A DNA stretch of 64,000 nucleotides from Burkholderia pseudomultivorans (GTDB taxonomy: Bacteria > Pseudomonadota > Gammaproteobacteria > Burkholderiales > Burkholderiaceae), in assembly GCF_902499075.1 (NCBI RefSeq), contig NZ_CABVPP010000022.1, forward strand, positions 1 through 64,000. The letters are read 5' to 3'. The notes beneath the pieces are model-generated. The model did not search any database. It had not been told where the DNA came from and saw only the letters and a list, made by a program, of their open reading frames with translations. This document shows positions 9,093 to 18,700 of this stretch, one piece after another. Numbering within the stretch: the stretch's first letter is position 1; each line of letters begins with the position of its first letter. The position numbers and the translations under genes are program-made.

Positions 9093-9138
9093 GAATTGAC
9101 GCGTCAGCAATTTGTCAGGTTCGGCGCGCGACCCTCTC

Positions 9139-9699
9139 TCACGGCGCCCGCCGCGCATACGCGAAAGTCGAGCACACGCGGCTCACCGAATGCGTCTCCG
9201 GCTTGCCCGACCACCAGTCGTTGTCGATCGTCCTGCCGTCGCCGATGGCAATCCCCACATGCCAGTGCGTGTTCGGACACGGCAGCAAGCCGTTGCGCCG
9301 CGGCCGCCAGAACACGACGTCGCCGGGCTTCAGGTCGTCCGCATCGTCGATCTTCCGCCAGCGCGACAGCGCCGCGTCGACCGACGTCACGGACGCGAGC
9401 TGGCCAATCGGGTGACAGGCCTCGCGGAAGATCGCGCTCACCGTGTACGCGCACGACAGCAGCCCCGGAAACGTCAGGCCCAGATAGCGTGCGCGCGTCG
9501 CCGGCGTCCAGCGCGCCATTCCGTAAAGCGAACCGTCCTGCTGCACGGCCGCGGGCGACGCGAGCGCGGCCTGCGTCAGACGCTGAGCAAGCGGCTGGCC
9601 GCATTGCATCGGCGCGGTTTGGCCGCTGGCTGCGCACGCAACCAGACCGAATGCGAGCGGCAGCGTCCATACGAGTGCTCGGATAAACGTGTTCGTCAT
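9139..9699 (-). CDS. NlpC/P60-like amidase lipoprotein
   Basis: A 186-residue predicted lipoprotein. The hydrophobic leader MTNTFIRALVWTLPLAFG is followed by a lipobox ending at Cys (LVAC). The C-terminal half has an NlpC/P60 layout: a candidate catalytic Cys in LLSCAYTVS, the strand DLKPGDVVFWRP typical of the family, and a catalytic His in HWHVGIAIGDG. Such enzymes cut peptidoglycan stem peptides. Several further Cys residues (ACHP, LLPCPNTH, SRVC) could form disulfides. The ATG at 9699 gives an intact leader. The gene stands alone between the receptor operon promoter and a 580-base gap. Amidase function is inferred from motif order, so moderate confidence. Confidence 0.6.
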   Translation of the reverse strand: MTNTFIRALVWTLPLAFGLVACAASGQTAPMQCGQPLAQRLTQAALASPAAVQQDGSLYGMARWTPATRARYLGLTFPGLLSCAYTVSAIFREACHPIGQLASVTSVDAALSRWRKIDDADDLKPGDVVFWRPRRNGLLPCPNTHWHVGIAIGDGRTIDNDWWSGKPETHSVSRVCSTFAYARRAP

Positions 9700-10279
9700 C
9701 TGTCGAATTCCGGTGTCGGGGCCGTCGCTCGTTGCGGTCGGTTCGACCGAACGTGTGGGTTCCACGGCGACCATCCGATTGTCGCGAGCGGGTTGAAAGA
9801 AACGCGATCGCGACGGCGCAGCATAGCAAACGTCCGAAGCATCGCGAGTCCCATCCGTGCGCGTGCCGGTCGCCCGAGACCGATGCCGCGGCACGTGCGT
9901 TCGGATCCATTCTTCAGTACTCCATGCAACGGATCGTCGATTACTTCCTGTCCGCGTCTCAATCATCGGACGCCCTCCCTCATTGCGCCGGAAACACACC
10001 GCAAACGCCGAACGACCGGACTGTGCGACCCGCTGCGCGCCCGTTTCGTCGGCCGCCGTGCATTACGCGCCATTACCCCGCAGTGCGTCTCAACCTGCGC
10101 CGCACACCGCCATTCCGGTTGACGGCGCGCCCTTCGCTCCTACGCATCACCGGTGCACGCCGCGACGTTTGCTTACACACCGCAAAGGCTTTTCATCGAG
10201 CAAGCGGCTAGCCTTGGATGAGCGCGAAAGCACCTTCCCGCGCAATCCGTTCGTTATCCGATACGCTGGACGATCCATC
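9700..10279. other. Intergenic region, no gene recognised
   Basis: This 580-base stretch separates the divergent NlpC/P60-like lipoprotein and OmpA-family genes and should hold both promoters. I see no convincing ribosome-binding site, coding bias, RNA gene or terminator in it. Confidence 0.4.
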
Positions 10280-10987
10280 ATGAAACACGCCTCTACCCGT
10301 TACGATGCCGGCTCCCGGCGTCATCGCATCGCAACCGCCGTTGCCGGCTGCGGCCTGCTTGCCGCCGCGTGGTTCGCCGACATTGCGCCCGCGTCCGCGC
10401 AGGTGATGGTGCTGGCGCCGCCGGCGCCCGTCTATGAAGCGGCGCCGGCGCCCCGCATCGGCTATGCGTGGGAGCGTGGCTACTGGGGCTGGCAGTACGG
10501 CCGCTACGTCTGGGTGCCCGGCCACTGGAGCGCGGTCGAACGACGCGTCGCAATGCCGCCGCCCGCCGCTCCGGTCGCGCAGGTGATGCGGCTATCGGCC
10601 GACGCGCTGTTCGCGTTCGACCGCGGCGATCTCGCCGACATCCTGCCGGGCGGACGCGCGGACATCCGCGAAATCGCGGCGAGACTGAGCGCCACCCGTT
10701 TCGGACGCATCGAGGTGCGCGGCTACACCGACCGGCTCGGCTCCGCCGCATACAACCAGCAACTGTCCCAGCGTCGCGCGAATGCGGTGAAGGCGCTGCT
10801 CGTCGAGCACGGCATCCCGGCCGACCGCATCGACGCGCGCGGATTCGGCGAACAGGATCCGATCACGCACTGCGCCGACACGATGTCGCACGACAGGCTC
10901 GTCGCCTGCCTGCAGCCGGATCGCCGCGTCGAGATCGTGAGCTTTGCGCGCGGCGACGCGCGCGATACGATGCCGTCGCCGCCGTGA
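10280..10987 (+). CDS. OmpA-family lipid-free envelope protein with YxWxxGxW repeats
   Basis: A 235-residue exported protein. The signal peptide ends about ASAQ (residue 43). A short Trp/Tyr/Gly-rich segment follows (YAWERGYWGWQYGRYVWVPG), which matches the YXWQxGxW repeat found in small Burkholderia envelope proteins. The C-terminal domain, about residues 100-230, is an OmpA/Pal peptidoglycan-binding fold: FAFDRGDL, VRGYTDRLGS, YNQQLSQRRANAVKALL and DRRVEI. It probably anchors to diaminopimelate in the cell wall. The conserved OmpA Asp and Arg are present in GYTDRLG and QRRA. It appears monocistronic, followed by a GC-rich palindrome near 11050. The ATG at 10280 starts the only full signal peptide. 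Confidence 0.85.
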   Translation: MKHASTRYDAGSRRHRIATAVAGCGLLAAAWFADIAPASAQVMVLAPPAPVYEAAPAPRIGYAWERGYWGWQYGRYVWVPGHWSAVERRVAMPPPAAPVAQVMRLSADALFAFDRGDLADILPGGRADIREIAARLSATRFGRIEVRGYTDRLGSAAYNQQLSQRRANAVKALLVEHGIPADRIDARGFGEQDPITHCADTMSHDRLVACLQPDRRVEIVSFARGDARDTMPSPP

Positions 10988-11113
10988 TGCATCAAAGCCC
11001 GGTCGCGTGCGTCGGGCATCCGTGAAAGGCCCGCGTCGTCATCCAGGCGCGCCGAGCGGCTCGGCGCGGCGCATGCCGACGCGCCCGGCGTTCGGCCGCG
11101 CGACGAAACCGTA

Positions 11114-12094
11114 TCAGGCGTCCGGCAGGATCACCACCTTGCCCTTGATCTGCCGGCTCGCCATCCGCGCGATCGCGTCCGCCGCGCCCGCGAGCGGTAC
11201 GCGCTCGGTAATCGCGGGACGCACCTTGCCGGATGCGAACCATGCCGCGAGCTGGCGCAGGTTCGCGGCATGCTGCGCAGGGTCGCGACGCATCGCGTCG
11301 CCCCAGAACACGCCGAGGATGTCGCGCTCCCTGAGCAGCGCCAGGTTAAGCGCGATCTTCGGGATCTCGCCGGCGGCAAAGCCGACCACGAGGAACCGGC
11401 CGCGCCACGCGGTCGCCCGCAGCGCCGCTTCGCTGTACGCGCCGCCGACCGGATCGTAGACGACGTCCGCACCGCGCCCGCCGGTCAGTTCGTCCACGCG
11501 GCGGCGCAAGTCCTCGGTCGCGTAGTCGATCGTCTCCTCGGCGCCCGCCGCGCGGCACAGCGCGAGCTTGTCGGCACTCGACGCAGCCGCGATGACGCGC
11601 GCGCCCAGCGCTTTCGCGATCTCGATCGCGGCAAGCCCGACGCCGCCCGCCGCGCCGAGCACGAGCAGCGTCTCGCCCGCCTGCAGTCTCGCGCGCTGCT
11701 GCAACGCGTGCAGCGACGTGCCGTACGCGAGCACCAGCGCCGCGCCCTGCTCGAACGTCATGCCGGGCGGCAGCGCGGCGACCTGATGCAGGTCGGCCAC
11801 GCACTGCTCGGCGAAACCGCCGTGGCCGGTAAACGCGACCACCGCGTCGCCGGGCTTCCACGCGGTCACGCCGGCGCCGACCGCGTCGATCACGCCGGCG
11901 AGCTCGGCGCCGGGCGAGAACGGCAGCGCCGGCTTCACCTGATACAGCCCCTGGACGATCAGCGCGTCGGGGAAATTGAGCGACGCCGCCTTCACGCGAA
12001 TCCGCACCTGACCGGCGGCCGGCTCGGGCGCCGCCACGTCGTCGATGCGCAAACTGTCGATCGGGCCGAATGCGGTACACAACAGGGCTTTCAT
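11114..12094 (-). CDS. NAD(P)H:quinone oxidoreductase, zinc-free MDR family
   Basis: A 326-residue medium-chain reductase. The N-terminal GroES-like domain contains VKAASLNFPDALIVQGLYQ and FSPGAELAG. The Rossmann domain carries the nucleotide motif LGAAGGVGLAAIEIAKALGA. Structural and catalytic zinc Cys clusters are absent, which places it with quinone oxidoreductases and enoyl reductases (QOR/Nemo-like) and not with alcohol dehydrogenases. It lies 121 bases downstream of a large acyl-CoA dehydrogenase on the same strand, a pairing often seen in Burkholderia, and the two may be co-transcribed. A small GC hairpin (12140-12154) sits in the gap. The true electron acceptor is not determined by sequence. 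Confidence 0.88.
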   Translation of the reverse strand: MKALLCTAFGPIDSLRIDDVAAPEPAAGQVRIRVKAASLNFPDALIVQGLYQVKPALPFSPGAELAGVIDAVGAGVTAWKPGDAVVAFTGHGGFAEQCVADLHQVAALPPGMTFEQGAALVLAYGTSLHALQQRARLQAGETLLVLGAAGGVGLAAIEIAKALGARVIAAASSADKLALCRAAGAEETIDYATEDLRRRVDELTGGRGADVVYDPVGGAYSEAALRATAWRGRFLVVGFAAGEIPKIALNLALLRERDILGVFWGDAMRRDPAQHAANLRQLAAWFASGKVRPAITERVPLAGAADAIARMASRQIKGKVVILPDA

Positions 12095-12215
12095 GCTGAC
12101 ACTCTCCTTGCGCGGCGTGACCGGGCATCCGTACGACTCGCGGGACGATCCCGCACGTTCCGTTCATGAAACCTGCGCGCCCGCTCAATCGAGCGGGCCG
12201 GCGCGCGACCGATGC

Positions 12216-14045
12216 TCAGAACCACGCGTCGCGCATGTCGAGCGTCGTCGTGTCGACGCTTGCGAGCAGATCGAGCTGCGCATCCACCTTCGGCAGTTCC
12301 CAGCGGAAGAAATAACGGGCGGCGGCGCGCTTGCCTTCATGGAAGTCGTCGCTTTCACCTTGCGCGGCCAGCGCGACGTCGAGCCACAGCCACGCAACGA
12401 CGACGTGCCCGAACGCCTCCAGATAGACGCTCGCATTCGCCAGCCGCAGTTGCGGATCGCCGATCGCGCCCAGCTGGCGCGTGACGTCGAGCAGCCTCGT
12501 CCAGCGCCGCGCGAGCGCATCGGCCTGCGCCGCAGCGTCGCCATGCGCGCGTCGCGCACGCTCGACGGTCGACGCGACACGTGCATCGAGCGCGTGCAGC
12601 GCGGCGCCCTCGTCCTGCCCGACCTTGCGGCCCAGCAGGTCGAGCGCCTGGATCCCGTGCGTGCCTTCGTGAATCGGGTTCAGACGATTGTCGCGATAGA
12701 GCCGCTCGACCGCATAGTCGCGCGTGTAGCCGTAGCCGCCGTGCACCTGGATCGCGAGATCGTTCGCGGCAAGACACCACTGCGACGGCCAGCTCTTCGC
12801 GATCGGCGTCAGGATGTCGAGCAGGCGCGTCGCGTCGGCGCGCGCGTGCGCATCCTCGTGCGCGCGCGCTTCGTCGACGAGCCGCGCGCAGTACAGGACC
12901 AGCGCCAGCCCGCCTTCGACGTAAGCCTTCTGCGCGAGCAGCATGCGCCGCACATCCGGGTGCGCGACGATCGGCGCCTGCGGCGCGGCGGCATCCTTGC
13001 CGGCCGGCCCGAGCGGCCGCCCTTGCGGCCGGTTGCGCGCATAGTCGAGCGCATGCAGGTAGCCCGTGTAGCCGAGCGCCACCGCACCCGCGCCGACGCC
13101 GATGCGCGCTTCGTTCATCATGTGGAACATGTACGCGAGACCGTGATTCGGCTCGCCGACCCGATAACCGATCGCTCCCGCGCGTCCGCCGGGACGATGG
13201 CGCGTGCCTTCGCCGAAGTTCAGCAGGCAGTTGGTAGTGCCGCGATAGCCCATCTTGTGGTTCAGTCCGGCGAGCACGACGTCGTTGTGTTCGCCGCGCG
13301 TGCCCGCATCGGCGCCCGGCAGGTATTTCGGCACGATGAACAGCGAGATGCCGCGCGTGCCGGGCGGCAGCCGGCCGTGTTCGTCGGGGATCTTCGCGAG
13401 CACCAGGTGGACGATGTTTTCCGCCAGTTCGTGCTCGCCGCCGGAAATCCACATCTTGTTGCCGGTGAGCCGGTAGCGCGGGCCGAGCGGCGATTCGCCG
13501 TCGAAATCGGCGCGCGTCGCGATGTCGGACAGCGACGAACCCGCCTGCGGTTCCGACAGGCACATCGTGCCGAGGAACCGCCCTTCCAGTTCGGGGCGGG
13601 CGAATGCGTCGACCTGCGCGGGGCTGCCGTGCGCGACCAGCAGGTTCGCGTTGGCGACGGTCAGGAACGGATAGGCCGCCGTCGCGATGTTCGCGGCCTG
13701 GAAGAACAGGAACGACGCCGCCTCGATCAGCTTCGGCAGGCGCATGCCGCCGAGCGCCTCGTCGTGCCCGGCCGCGATCAGGCCGGCGTCCGCGAACGCG
13801 CGCACCGCGGGTTCGACTTCCGGGATCAGCGTCACGCGTTCGCCGTCGAATCGCGGCTCCTCGCGATCGCCGCGCGCCGCATGTGGCGCGAACAGATCGG
13901 CGGCGATCCGCTCGCTGGTATCGAGCACCGCATCGAAGGTCTCGCGACTGTGCTCCGCATAGCGCGGCAGCGCGACGAGCGTCTGCGCATCGAGCCAGTC
14001 GTACAGCAGGAACGCGAGATCGCGTCGCGACATCAACAGGCTCAT
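12216..14045 (-). CDS. Acyl-CoA dehydrogenase, long (about 600-residue) form
   Basis: A 609-residue flavoenzyme of the long acyl-CoA dehydrogenase subfamily that includes DmdC-like proteins. The core holds FLGTMCLSEPQAGSSLS (FAD-binding segment), GNKMWISGGEHEL, NHKMGYRGTTNCLLNF, EARIGVGAGAVALGYTGY and VHGGYGYTRDY. A C-terminal extension of about 120 residues is predicted helical, typical of the family. It oxidises an acyl-CoA to the 2,3-enoyl-CoA and passes electrons to ETF; chain length cannot be told. The ATG at 14045 has GGAGG seven bases upstream, which decides it over the upstream ATG at 14072. The quinone oxidoreductase gene follows on the same strand. Confidence 0.9.
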   Translation of the reverse strand: MSLLMSRRDLAFLLYDWLDAQTLVALPRYAEHSRETFDAVLDTSERIAADLFAPHAARGDREEPRFDGERVTLIPEVEPAVRAFADAGLIAAGHDEALGGMRLPKLIEAASFLFFQAANIATAAYPFLTVANANLLVAHGSPAQVDAFARPELEGRFLGTMCLSEPQAGSSLSDIATRADFDGESPLGPRYRLTGNKMWISGGEHELAENIVHLVLAKIPDEHGRLPPGTRGISLFIVPKYLPGADAGTRGEHNDVVLAGLNHKMGYRGTTNCLLNFGEGTRHRPGGRAGAIGYRVGEPNHGLAYMFHMMNEARIGVGAGAVALGYTGYLHALDYARNRPQGRPLGPAGKDAAAPQAPIVAHPDVRRMLLAQKAYVEGGLALVLYCARLVDEARAHEDAHARADATRLLDILTPIAKSWPSQWCLAANDLAIQVHGGYGYTRDYAVERLYRDNRLNPIHEGTHGIQALDLLGRKVGQDEGAALHALDARVASTVERARRAHGDAAAQADALARRWTRLLDVTRQLGAIGDPQLRLANASVYLEAFGHVVVAWLWLDVALAAQGESDDFHEGKRAAARYFFRWELPKVDAQLDLLASVDTTTLDMRDAWF

Positions 14046-14347
14046 CGCGTCGCCTCCTGCATCGCCCGGCATTGCTCATCACGTGCGCGGCGCGCCAGCG
14101 CGCCGCGCCTTCCCGATGCATGCTTCATCGCGTCCGTCTCCTGTCGATCGGCGTCCGGCATTCGCGCGCGAATGCCGCGCCCGCTTCCCCGCCGCTCGGT
14201 CGGACCGAACGACAGCGGCCGCGCCGCGGCGCAGCCGCGTCGAGACCTCGGAGACAGGCCGGCGATCGCGCGAGCCGATCGGCAATTTAGCACGACCGTT
14301 CGCGAACAACAACGCCCACGCGCACGGCGGATGACGCGGGGCCCGCC
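14046..14347. other. Intergenic region, no gene recognised
   Basis: About 300 bases lie between the acyl-CoA dehydrogenase start and the porin stop. The stretch should hold the dehydrogenase promoter. No supported ORF, RNA or repeat is visible. Confidence 0.4.
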
Positions 14348-15466
14348 TCAGAATCGATGCATGATGCCGACGCCGGCGAGCACCTGCGTCGCGCCCGGCG
14401 CACTGACGCTCACGCCCGACCAGCTCGCGGTCGAACTGCCGTTGTTCTTGATCCAGCCGGCGCGCGCATAGACGCTGGTGCGCTTGGACAGCAGATGGTC
14501 GACGCCGAGCTGGGCCGCGATCGCGTTGTCGTGCGCGCCGCGCACCTTGCGCTGGACGAGCGCGAACTCGATCGTATCCGTCACCGTCGGCGAGATCGTC
14601 GCGCCGACCTCGGCGACGCTGTACGGATGTGCGCTGCCGAGCTGCGCGGTCAACGATCCGGGCGACGCGTCGTCGGGCCGGTTGTACGTGTAATTGAGCT
14701 GCAGGTTCACGATGCCCCACCGATACGCGAGCGCCGCGCCGAAATACTGCGCGCCCGGCACGTCGAGCGCCGCCGGCAGGCCCGGGAACGACAGCGTGCC
14801 CGAACGCTGGTTGCCGTAGCCGACGCCCGCATACAAGCCGTGCCCGGCATACGACAGCGTCACGCCGAGCTCGTTGCCGACCGTGCGCCGCAGCGGCTGC
14901 GCGACGGTCGACGCGAACGCGTACATCGCCCGCAACCGCCAGCCGCCGACGACCGGCGACTGATACAGGATCGAGTTGTCGGCGCGGCCGGTATCGTATT
15001 GCGTCGCGAGCGTGAGGCGATCGATCGCGGCCATGTTGCCGGAGTACGGCGACGTCGCGTCGTTCAGCCCGAACGGATCGGCCGGATACACGAGGTAGAA
15101 GCCGGGACCGTATTGCCGGCCGAACGACAGCGTCCCGTAGCGATCGTCCTGCAGGCCGATCCACGACTGACGAACGAACATCGCGGTGCTGTCGAGGTAC
15201 AACGAGCCGTTGTTCAGATTGAAGCCGTTCTCGAGCACGAATCGCACGCGCAGGCCGCCGCCCAGATCCTCGCTGCCGCTCAGCCCGAACACCGACGTCG
15301 ACGCGCCGCCGCTGCGCTGCGAAAACGCATGCGCGCCGCCGTTGCCGAGATACTGGATGAACGCGTCGGTGATGCCGTACAGCGTGACCGACGAATCGGC
15401 CGCGACGGCCGAACCCGATGCGAGCGCAAACGCGGCGCCGCAAACGCCAAGCATGGTCGAGCGCAT
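14348..15466 (-). CDS. Gram-negative porin (Burkholderia OpcP/Omp38-type)
   Basis: A 372-residue trimeric porin with signal peptide ending SAVAA and the family start SSVTLYGITDAF. Strands such as FGLSGSEDLGGGLRVRFVLENGF, RQSWIGLQDDRYGTLSFGRQ and the terminal GVGIMHRF with aromatic end are diagnostic. It lets small solutes cross the outer membrane. Position suggests it is the last gene of the divergent catabolic operon (cupin, SDR, MFS, aldolase, porin), 96 bases downstream of the aldolase, so it may admit that pathway's substrate. The ATG at 15466 has AAAGGAGACAGG upstream, a strong site that fixes the start. Confidence 0.9.
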   Translation of the reverse strand: MRSTMLGVCGAAFALASGSAVAADSSVTLYGITDAFIQYLGNGGAHAFSQRSGGASTSVFGLSGSEDLGGGLRVRFVLENGFNLNNGSLYLDSTAMFVRQSWIGLQDDRYGTLSFGRQYGPGFYLVYPADPFGLNDATSPYSGNMAAIDRLTLATQYDTGRADNSILYQSPVVGGWRLRAMYAFASTVAQPLRRTVGNELGVTLSYAGHGLYAGVGYGNQRSGTLSFPGLPAALDVPGAQYFGAALAYRWGIVNLQLNYTYNRPDDASPGSLTAQLGSAHPYSVAEVGATISPTVTDTIEFALVQRKVRGAHDNAIAAQLGVDHLLSKRTSVYARAGWIKNNGSSTASWSGVSVSAPGATQVLAGVGIMHRF

Positions 15467-15562
15467 TCCTGTCTCCTTTCTTGTCTTGTCTGTATCGACC
15501 GGACCCGGTCGTCCGGTCGCTGCCGCTGCTGCCGTTGCCACCCTGTGTCGCGCGCCGTCGGG

Positions 15563-16318
15563 TCAGGTCGCGTAGCCGGGGTTCCTGCGCTCGAGCCGGC
15601 GCAGCAAGCCGGGCCACACGAGTTGCTCGGGGCCCATGTTGCGTGTCGTGATGCGCGACTGCCGCGCGATGCCGTCGAGAATCGGCTGCGGAATCATGCG
15701 CAGCGCGCCGCCGGCCTGCGCGCGCACCTGGATCGCGCAGGCCGCTTCGGCGAAATACATCCGCACGAACGCCGCGGCCGCGCTGGCGCCGACCGTCAGC
15801 AGTCCGTGGTTGCGCAGCATCAGCGTGTCGCGGTCGCCGAGATCGCGGACGAGTCGCGGCTTTTCCTCGGGCTCGACCGCGATGCCCTCGTAGTCGTGAT
15901 ACCCGAGCGAGCGCAGCACCAGCAGCGCCTGCTGCGAGATCGGCAGCAGCCCGTCGGACTGCGCGGACACCGCGACGCCGTTCAGCGAATGCGTGTGCAT
16001 CACGCAGCACACGTCTTCCCGCGCCGCGTGGATCGCACTGTGGATCGTGAAGCCCGCCGGATTGATGTCGTAGGTCGACGGCGCGAGCTTGTTGCCGTCG
16101 AGATCGATCTTGACCAGCGACGACGCCGTGATCTCGTCGAACATCATTCCGTACGGGTTGATCAGGAATTCATGCGTGCCCGGAATCCGCATCGAGATAT
16201 GCGTGTACACCAGGTCGTCCCATCCGTACAAGGCCGTCAGGCGATACGCGGCAGCCAGGTCGACGCGCGCCTGCCATTCGCCGGCCGTCATGTCGCGCTT
16301 GATATCGGAGTCGTTCAT
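15563..16318 (-). CDS. Class II aldolase/adducin-family protein
   Basis: A 251-residue class II aldolase-like protein. Zinc-binding His residues are expected in HTHSLNG (about residue 108) and in the motif LRNHGLLTVG, and the active-site acid lies between; the fold is that of fuculose-phosphate aldolase and adducin heads. Members of this subclass also act as decarboxylases or dehydratases of keto acids in aromatic and sugar catabolism, so the exact reaction is open. The ATG at 16318 follows AGAGGAAGCGAC. It is 61 bases downstream of the MFS gene and 96 bases upstream of the porin, on one strand, consistent with one operon controlled by the AraC regulator. Confidence 0.85.
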   Translation of the reverse strand: MNDSDIKRDMTAGEWQARVDLAAAYRLTALYGWDDLVYTHISMRIPGTHEFLINPYGMMFDEITASSLVKIDLDGNKLAPSTYDINPAGFTIHSAIHAAREDVCCVMHTHSLNGVAVSAQSDGLLPISQQALLVLRSLGYHDYEGIAVEPEEKPRLVRDLGDRDTLMLRNHGLLTVGASAAAAFVRMYFAEAACAIQVRAQAGGALRMIPQPILDGIARQSRITTRNMGPEQLVWPGLLRRLERRNPGYAT

Positions 16319-16379
16319 GTCGCTTCCTCTGGAATGAAATAACGGGCGGCACGATTGCCGTGCCAAATACGCACTGCAT

Positions 16380-17723
16380 TCATCGGCCCGTCGCGCGACG
16401 CTCGCCGGCCGGCAGCGCAGCGCGCATGCCGAACCCGACGGCCACCGCCGCGATCAGCAGCAACAGCGCCATCGCGTCGATCGCGGGCGCCAGGCTGCCG
16501 GTGCGGGTCTTGACCAGTCCGATCAGCGCAGGGCTCGCGCCGGAAACGCTCGCCAGCGAATTGACGAACGCGATGCCGGCCGCCGTGCGGCCTCGCGTGA
16601 AATAGCGCGTCGCCATCGCCCAGAAGATCGGCGTCGACGACACCAGCGCGGAGCCGCCGAACGCGAGCGCGGCGATCGTCCACGGCAGGCTGTGCTGGAC
16701 CGAGCGGCCCAGCGCGAGAAACCCGAGCGCGGCCGCGACGAACGCGAACGCCCAGTGCAGGCGCTGCTCGTTGCGCAGATCGGAATGCCGGCCGTAGAGA
16801 ATCATCGCGGCGATGCCGAACACGTTCGGAATCACCGTATAGAGGCCGATCGCGCGCGGATCGTCGACGCCGAGCTCGCGAATCAGCGTCGGCACCCAGA
16901 ACGCGAGGAAATAGCCGGTGCAGCCGTTGACGAAGATGCCGAACGCGAGCAGATACGTGCGCGCATCGCCGATCACGCGCATCAGCGAACGACGCTCGTG
17001 CGCGTCGCCGGGCTCCGCGAGCGCGGCGCGAATCAGGTCCTTCTCGGCGGCGTCGAGCCACGTCGCGTGATCGGGCCGGTCGGGCAGCAGCACGAACACG
17101 AGCCCCGCGGCCAGCATCGTCGGCAGCCCCTCGATTACGAACATCCATTGCCAGCCTTCCAGCCCGCCCGCCTCGTGCAGCGACTTCAGGATCACGCCCG
17201 ACACGGGGCCGGTGACGAAACCGGCCGCGACGCTCGCCATCATGATCAGCGCGATTGCGCGCGCCCGGCGATTCGACGGGAACCAGTACGTGAGGTACAG
17301 CACGATGCCCGGAAAGAAACCGGCCTCGAAGACGCCGAGCAGAAAGCGCATCGCATAGAACTCGGCCGGCGTGCGCACCAGCATCGTGCCGGCCGACGCC
17401 GCGCCCCACAGCAGCATGATCCGGAACAGCGTCGCGCGCGCGCCGATGCGTTGCAGCAACAGGTTGCTCGGCACCTCGAACAATGCATAGCCGACGAAGA
17501 ACATCGTCGCGCCGATGCCGTAGGCCGCATCGCTGAAGCCGAGCGACGTCTTCATCTGAAGCTGCGCGAAGCCGACGTTCGAGCGATCGACGAAACTGAA
17601 CAGATAGCAGACGAACAGAAACGGAATGAGACGCCGCGTGACTTTCGCGTATAACGCGTCGAGCCGCGGCGGCGCCGCGAGCGTCATCCCGGCGTCGACC
17701 TGTTTGCTGGCAGTGGAGGACAT
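16380..17723 (-). CDS. MFS transporter, anion:cation symporter (ACS) family
   Basis: A 447-residue carrier with 12 predicted membrane helices. ACS hallmarks are FLFVCYLFSFVDRSNVGFAQLQM in helix 1, the loop after helix 2 (NLLLQRIGAR), and RFLLGVFEAGFFPGIVLYLTYWFP around helix 4. Relatives import hydroxylated aromatic acids, tartrate, glucarate or phthalate by proton symport. The gene sits between the SDR and the aldolase genes, so its substrate is probably the starting compound of that pathway. The start at 17723 is preceded by a purine-poor stretch, but the N-terminus matches the family. It is followed after 61 bases by the aldolase gene. Confidence 0.88.
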   Translation of the reverse strand: MSSTASKQVDAGMTLAAPPRLDALYAKVTRRLIPFLFVCYLFSFVDRSNVGFAQLQMKTSLGFSDAAYGIGATMFFVGYALFEVPSNLLLQRIGARATLFRIMLLWGAASAGTMLVRTPAEFYAMRFLLGVFEAGFFPGIVLYLTYWFPSNRRARAIALIMMASVAAGFVTGPVSGVILKSLHEAGGLEGWQWMFVIEGLPTMLAAGLVFVLLPDRPDHATWLDAAEKDLIRAALAEPGDAHERRSLMRVIGDARTYLLAFGIFVNGCTGYFLAFWVPTLIRELGVDDPRAIGLYTVIPNVFGIAAMILYGRHSDLRNEQRLHWAFAFVAAALGFLALGRSVQHSLPWTIAALAFGGSALVSSTPIFWAMATRYFTRGRTAAGIAFVNSLASVSGASPALIGLVKTRTGSLAPAIDAMALLLLIAAVAVGFGMRAALPAGERRATGR

Positions 17724-17834
17724 GGGAATCCTTGACAGATGCTGCGGGCGCCCGCCTGTCGGGAAGACGCCCGCGATACGTTGAAGCGGCCGGCGCCGCT
17801 CATGCCCGCGCCGCCACGCGCGTTGCGTCGGCAT

Positions 17835-18623
17835 TCACGCCGGACACAGCCCGCCGTCGACCACCAGCTCGGACGCCGTCACGAAGCGGCTCTCGTCCGA
17901 CGCGAGATAAAGCGCCGCATAGGCCACGTCGTCCGGCTCGCCGAGCCGTCCCATCGGGATGTTGCGCGTCAGCGCGCGCGTCGCCGCTTCGTCGCCCAAC
18001 TGCGCGAAGACCGGCGCAACGATGCCGGTGCGCACATACGCGGGATGGATCGAGTTGCAGCGCACGTCGAGACGGTTGCGCGTGCAATCGATCGCGATCG
18101 ATTTCGTCAGCATCGCCACCGCGGCCTTCGACGTGTTGTACGCGATCAGGTCCGGGTCCACCCGGAACGCTGCCACCGACGAGATATTGACGATCGACGC
18201 GGGCTGCGCGTCGCGCAGGTACGGCAGCGCGTGCTTGCAGCCGAGCATGATGCTGTCGACGTTGATCTCCATCACGCGCCGCCATTCGGCCTGCTCGATC
18301 TGCGCCAGGCCGCCGCGCGAGCCGACGCCCGCATTGTTCACGAGCACCGACACGCCGCCCATCGCGTCGGCGGCCTCGCCGAGCAGCGTTTGCCAGCGCG
18401 CTTCGTCGCGCACGTCCTGGACGGCGCTCCACGCAACCTGCTCGCCGTGCGCCGCATTGATTTCGTCCGTGAGCCGTGCGAGCGCCGACGGCTCGCCGAT
18501 ATCGGTCAGGAACACCTTCGCGCCCTGCTCGGCCATGCGGCGCGCAATCGCGCCGCCGAGCCCGCCGGCCGCGCCGGTGATGTATGCACGCTTTCCTGCC
18601 AGACGAAGAACATGGGATTTCAT
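17835..18623 (-). CDS. Short-chain dehydrogenase/reductase (SDR), classical type
   Basis: A 262-residue classical SDR. The cofactor motif is TGAAGGLGGAIARRMAEQG (TGxxxGxG), and NNAG, the catalytic Ser in NISSVAAF and the YxxxK motif in YNTSKAAV are all present. Asp in LTDIG at the end of the second strand favours NAD over NADP. It probably oxidises a hydroxyl intermediate in the adjacent pathway. It is 77 bases after the cupin gene and 111 before the MFS gene, all on one strand. The ATG at 18623 begins the usual basic N-terminus; spacing supports co-transcription. Confidence 0.9.
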   Translation of the reverse strand: MKSHVLRLAGKRAYITGAAGGLGGAIARRMAEQGAKVFLTDIGEPSALARLTDEINAAHGEQVAWSAVQDVRDEARWQTLLGEAADAMGGVSVLVNNAGVGSRGGLAQIEQAEWRRVMEINVDSIMLGCKHALPYLRDAQPASIVNISSVAAFRVDPDLIAYNTSKAAVAMLTKSIAIDCTRNRLDVRCNSIHPAYVRTGIVAPVFAQLGDEAATRALTRNIPMGRLGEPDDVAYAALYLASDESRFVTASELVVDGGLCPA

Positions 18624-18700
18624 ATCGGTCGATTCGAGTGAGAATGGTCAGTCGGACGTCCCGGCCGGGACGTGTGCGGAACGATTTGCCGCGCGCGCGT

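Noticed and set aside
9005-9138. Cobalamin riboswitch upstream of the TonB receptor
   Set aside because: The gap is only 134 bases and no B12-box-like sequence is seen.
14042-14293. Minus-strand frame upstream of the acyl-CoA dehydrogenase
   Set aside because: Arg/Ala-rich with no start site. It looks like promoter-region noise.
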